The notes under the pieces: model-generated | Databases searched by the model: none | What the model saw: the letters and a program-made list of their open reading frames with translations, nothing else | Told to the model about the DNA's origin: nothing | Translations under genes and position numbers: made by a program | NCBI GenBank assembly: GCA_030674185.1 | Contig: JAPXFY010000013.1 | Location: forward strand, 51,035,567-51,099,566 | Length of the DNA: 64,000 nucleotides | DNA from: Monoplex corrugatus | Lineage: Eukaryota; Mollusca; Gastropoda; Littorinimorpha; Ranellidae | Direction: 5' to 3' | In this document: piece after piece, positions 25,501 through 30,527 of the stretch | Position numbering within the stretch: position 1 is the stretch's first letter | Layout: the number at the start of each line of letters is the position of its first letter

Positions 25501-28500
25501 TGAACCCCTTAGCTGACATCATCAGAATGATTGTAGCATTAACGTGGCCAGCAAAAAGGCCAATTTTTGTGTTGAAAGCTGGTATTGAACTTGAGGCATT
25601 CACATGGTGGGAGAAATGTGTATTGTGATACTGCTGTGTGATTGGTGGAGGTCCGGTGGGACATAGAGTTATAGCTCCTGTCTTCTAGACTGCACGGTTC
25701 AGATTTTACTTGAGGGGGAGGAGGGGGAACATGTCTCAGCCATTTCACTCTCATATGCTCTGAAAGTTAATGGAACAACCTTCACTGTTTTTGTTGAAGT
25801 GTGTTGTTCTGTGGACATGTTTGAGGAGGAGGGGGAATTTTATTTAGACTTCCACTGCAATAGGTATGTTGGGCTTGCAGAACAGTGGTTTTTGAAAAAG
25901 AAAATCATGATGTAAGCTGGAATTGTTTTAAAAAAAACTTTTCAACATCTCCCTATAAAGAACCTCCAAAAAAGTCATATGAATCGTCCGGCCCAACACC
26001 ATCTCCAACCAACAGAACTTGCCTGTTGTGGTTAAGAGCGAACAAGCATTGTCATGAAAAGACATGGAGATAATAAGAAAACAAGTCGCAGAAACACCTG
26101 GTGACAAACAGTAGAAGATCTCAAGGCCCAGGAACACACCTGGTATACTATGCAAAATCTGGCCCAGAATAGACAAGAGTGGACACACCTGGTAGCCTAT
26201 ACTATGCAAAAGCTGACACAGAACAAAGTAGAGTATCTTTACAAATAAGACTGAGTTTAAAACTTAATTGATAATATAGTGTATGAGGGCTGTACAAAGG
26301 TTTTAGACTGGTGTAATTTCTATATCAAATAATACAAACTTTAAAAGTTACTGATCATGCAGGACAGCTGTGCATGGGCTTGAAACTGTGGTATTAATTT
26401 TGTTATCCAGATTATTACACTCAGCACATGAATTATACAAGCTGTATGTTACCATGTTGAACAATTAAATGCTTGTAATTTGAAGGTACTTCATGGTTTT
26501 TGGAAAATGTTTAAAAACCCAGAAACGTCAAGCTATATAGAATTAGAACTGTCACTTCCAGTCAAATGGCACAAGTGAAATTTGGCCCAAGGAAAAGTTA
26601 GTGCATTCAGCCTCCAGTCCTTCCAGCTGTGAAAGCATACCAGACCCTGTTCAGAGTTGGGGAAGGTAAAGCAGCATGCAAGAGATGGACATTGTCATGA
26701 TAATGATGGCCCCCCCAAATGTTGGTCTGTACCACTTCACTCCCACACCGCGGGGTTATAGACTCAAGATCTGATGTCTCTGTTCAGTCTGTGGCTGCAA
26801 CATAAAAGTAACCTGTTTGTTGCCCATCTGAATGCAGCAGGCATTTTGGAGGTTTCAGCTTAATGTTTCAGAGATCTTGTTTTATGCCCATCTTCCTTCC
26901 ATTTCAAGACTTTTACCAGCATATGGAGTTTTGTGTAGGCTTGAGGATTTTGTCAGTTAATGATTTGTACATTTGGGTGGAACGCATATGGAATCAGCCT
27001 AATGCAGTGAATCCCGCTTGAACAAACTTTGCATCATGGGACAGCCTTTATCTTATTTTTTATTCAAAAATCCAATGCGCGATCCTGTCGTGGTGGACGT
27101 CTCCACCGACTTTGGCACAACCTGCCTCCTGCGGTGCCAGCCCGACGCCACTTTTCTTCTTCTGCTTCTTCATCTCCTCCACTGCCCCTGCCTTCGACCT
27201 TGCTGCTGCGGGCTTCATCTCCTCCTCTGCCATCTTCGCCTTCGCCTTCTGTCCCGCCGGTGCCGCCTTCGCCTTCTGTCCCGCCGGTGCTGCCTTCGTC
27301 TTCTGTCCCGCTGGCGCTGCCCTCGTCTTTTGTCCCGCCGGTGCTACCTTTGTCTTCTTCTTCTGTTCCATCGTTGCTGCCTTCGTCTTCTGCCCCGCTG
27401 GTGTCGCCTTCGTCTTTTGTCCCGTCGGTGCCGCCTTCGTCGCCACCTCGGCCGCCGCCATATGACTGTGATAAACTTAAACTATGCCTTTTTAACGCTC
27501 AGTCAACATGCAAGGATGGCAAAGCCGAAGTCATTGCCGATTTTATCGCAGATGAGCACGTTGACATTGCTTTTATCACAGAGACATGGCTTAACCCCCT
27601 TGGTCATGAACCTATACATGCTAGCCTCACTCCGAGTGGTTACAGGCTTGCTTCTTTCCATCGCTCATCTCGAGGTGGCGGTATCGCCATCCTCTACAAC
27701 GACTCACTCCATTCCCGCCTATCTTTCTCGCAGTCTCTGCCTTTCTCCCATCCTTCTTTCGAGCATGTTGAAGTATCCTTCCAATCCACCCCTCACCCCA
27801 TCACCTTCTCCTGTGTCTATCGACCTCCACCTAGCTCTGCCAACAAACTCACCACATCCACGTTTCTCTCTGACTTTGACCAACTGCTTGACCACTACTG
27901 CCTCTTACCTGGAAATCTCATCATTCTAGGTGACATCAATGTCCACTATGACAGCACTCACCGTTATGACACAAGACATATCATCAACTCTCTGTCCAAT
28001 CACAATATGACTCAACACATTTCTGAACCAACCCATCAAAAAGGTCACATTCTTGACTGGATCATTTCTCGTGATCACCACAATTCAGCTACTGACAACT
28101 GCTTAGTTCTTTCTACCCGTCTAACTTCAGCCCTTCCATCTGACCACTCTGCAATTCTCTGTTCTCTTGACATTTCTCCTCCTTCCCGTACCACGCGCAC
28201 AGTGACTCGACGCAATCTCAAATCTATCGACCTCTCCACATTTTCATCTGATGCCTCCCGTCTCCTTTCTGAAAAGTCACATAACCTTGCCGATGAATTC
28301 TATACTACTCTCCACCATCTTCTGGACACTCATGCTCCAGCCACAACCCGTCTTTTACCTGACCGCCCCCCTACCCCCTGGCTCACTCATGAGATTGCCT
28401 GTGCAAAACGTGCCCGCCGCAGAGCAGAGCGCCGCTGGCGCAAATCCAAACTCACTGTACACAGGCAACTTTTCCAAGCCTCTAAAACAAAAGTATCCAC

Positions 28501-30492
28501 CCTCATTGCATCTGCAAAAACAAGCTATTTCCAAACCAAAATCCTGAATGCCTCTTCTTCAAAAGAACTCTTTACAACCATGAATCATCTCCTTGGCACA
28601 CGAAAAGACTTACCTCTCCCAACAAAACATACAAATGAAGAACTCCCATCTGTATTCTCCAAGTATTTCACCACCAAAATACAAACTCTTCGTGACAGGC
28701 TTGACAGGACACCCTGTCAGCCATGCCCACCTGACCCTTCCTTCTCTGGCACACCTCTCACTACTTTTACCCCAGTCTCACAAAAAGAAATTTTCAACAC
28801 AATCAGATCCATGTCGTTCAAAACCTGCGAACTGGATCCTCTTCCAGGTTCTCTCTACTCCGACTGTCTCCCTACTCTCCTCCCATTCATCACTGACATC
28901 ATCAACACTTCTTTTCAAACTGGAACTGTCCCAGATTCTTTCAAGTCTGCTATTGTTCACCCTTTCCTCAAGAAACACAATTTAGACCCAAATGAACTGA
29001 AAAATTACAGGCCTATCTCTAATCTCTCTTTCTTGTCAAAACTCCTTGAAAAGGTCGTCCTCAACCAGCTGAACTCTCACCTGTCTGCCAACAATCTCCT
29101 CAATCCTTTCCAGTCAGCCTACCGCCAGTGCCATAGCACTGAAACTGCCCTACTACACATTCTCAACAATCTCCTCCTTGCAACTGATACTGGCAAAGTC
29201 TCTCTCCTCACACTCCTTGATCTGTCTGCAGCCTTCGATACCATTGACCATGGTATTCTCCTTTCTAGACTTCATCATACTTTTGGCATCTCTGACATTG
29301 CTCTCTCCTTTTTCACTTCGTATTTATCAAACAGAAAACAAACTGTTCTCATCAATGGCACTTACTCTCAACCTGCATACCTGACCTGTGGTGTTCCACA
29401 AGGATCTGTCCTTGGCCCTGTTCTTTTCACTCTTTATACCTCCCCCCTGTCCACCATCATCAACTCCCACTCTATAAAACACCACTTCTATGCTGATGAC
29501 ACCCAACTTCAAGACAGTGACTCACCTGATAATATACAACGCCTGTTGACTCGCACCACTGAGTGTTACTTGGACATTAAAAATTGGATGACATACAACA
29601 AACTTCAGCTAAATGATGACAAGACAGAAGCTATCCTCATTGGCACCCGTCCGAAACTTTCCCAGCTGCCTCCTCTTTCTCTCCCATTATGTAACACATC
29701 AGTCCCAATTTCTGATTCAGCTAAAAACCTTGGTGTCTGCATTGACTCTACCCTGTCCATGAACAACTTTGTTTCTCAAACTGCCAGATCTTGCTACTAT
29801 CATCTCCATCGTATAAGCCTGATCAGGAAGTATCTCTCTGTCGAAACAACTGCAAAACTCGTTCTCTCCTTCATAATGTCTCGCATTGACTATTGCAATT
29901 CACTCCTGTCTGGTCTTCCTGCCTCCACCATTCACATCCTACAGCGCATTCAAAACAATGCTGTACGCCTTGTACTCAGAAAGAAAAAAGCTGACCACAT
30001 ATCTCCTCTCCTGGCACAACTTTACTGGCTCCCTGTATCAAAGCGCATACAGTACAAACTAACACCCATGTGCTACAAAAGCCTCAATAACGCAGCCCCC
30101 GATTACCTGTCAAGCCTACTTGAGATCTATGTTCCCTCACGTACCCTCCGCTCCGCCTCCGATCCTCTGACTTTTCGCTTTCCACGCACTAAGCTCAATA
30201 CCTATGGTCCACGAGCCTTCTCTGTTTCTGGTCCACTCTCCTGGAACAAACTTCCTCTCTCAGTCCGTCAGCAACCTACTTTTGCCTCCTTCAAGTCCGC
30301 TCTCAAAACTCACCTTTTCTCCTCTGCATAAAATCCTAACCTCACTCAACCCCCCTCTGCAGCCTGTCTCCGCTCGGAGGAGAATCACTTTGTTTTAATA
30401 TATAATTGTATATGATGTGCTCTCTGTGGTTTTCCATTGGTTTTATTCTTGCTTTTATTGCTTTTATTCTTTCTCCCCATTTGTGGCCATGC

Positions 30493-30527
<35 letters not shown>

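Noticed and set aside
27060..27461. Minus-strand AAPAGQK-repeat protein
   Set aside because: Antisense shadow of the 27-bp repeats inside the LINE ORF.
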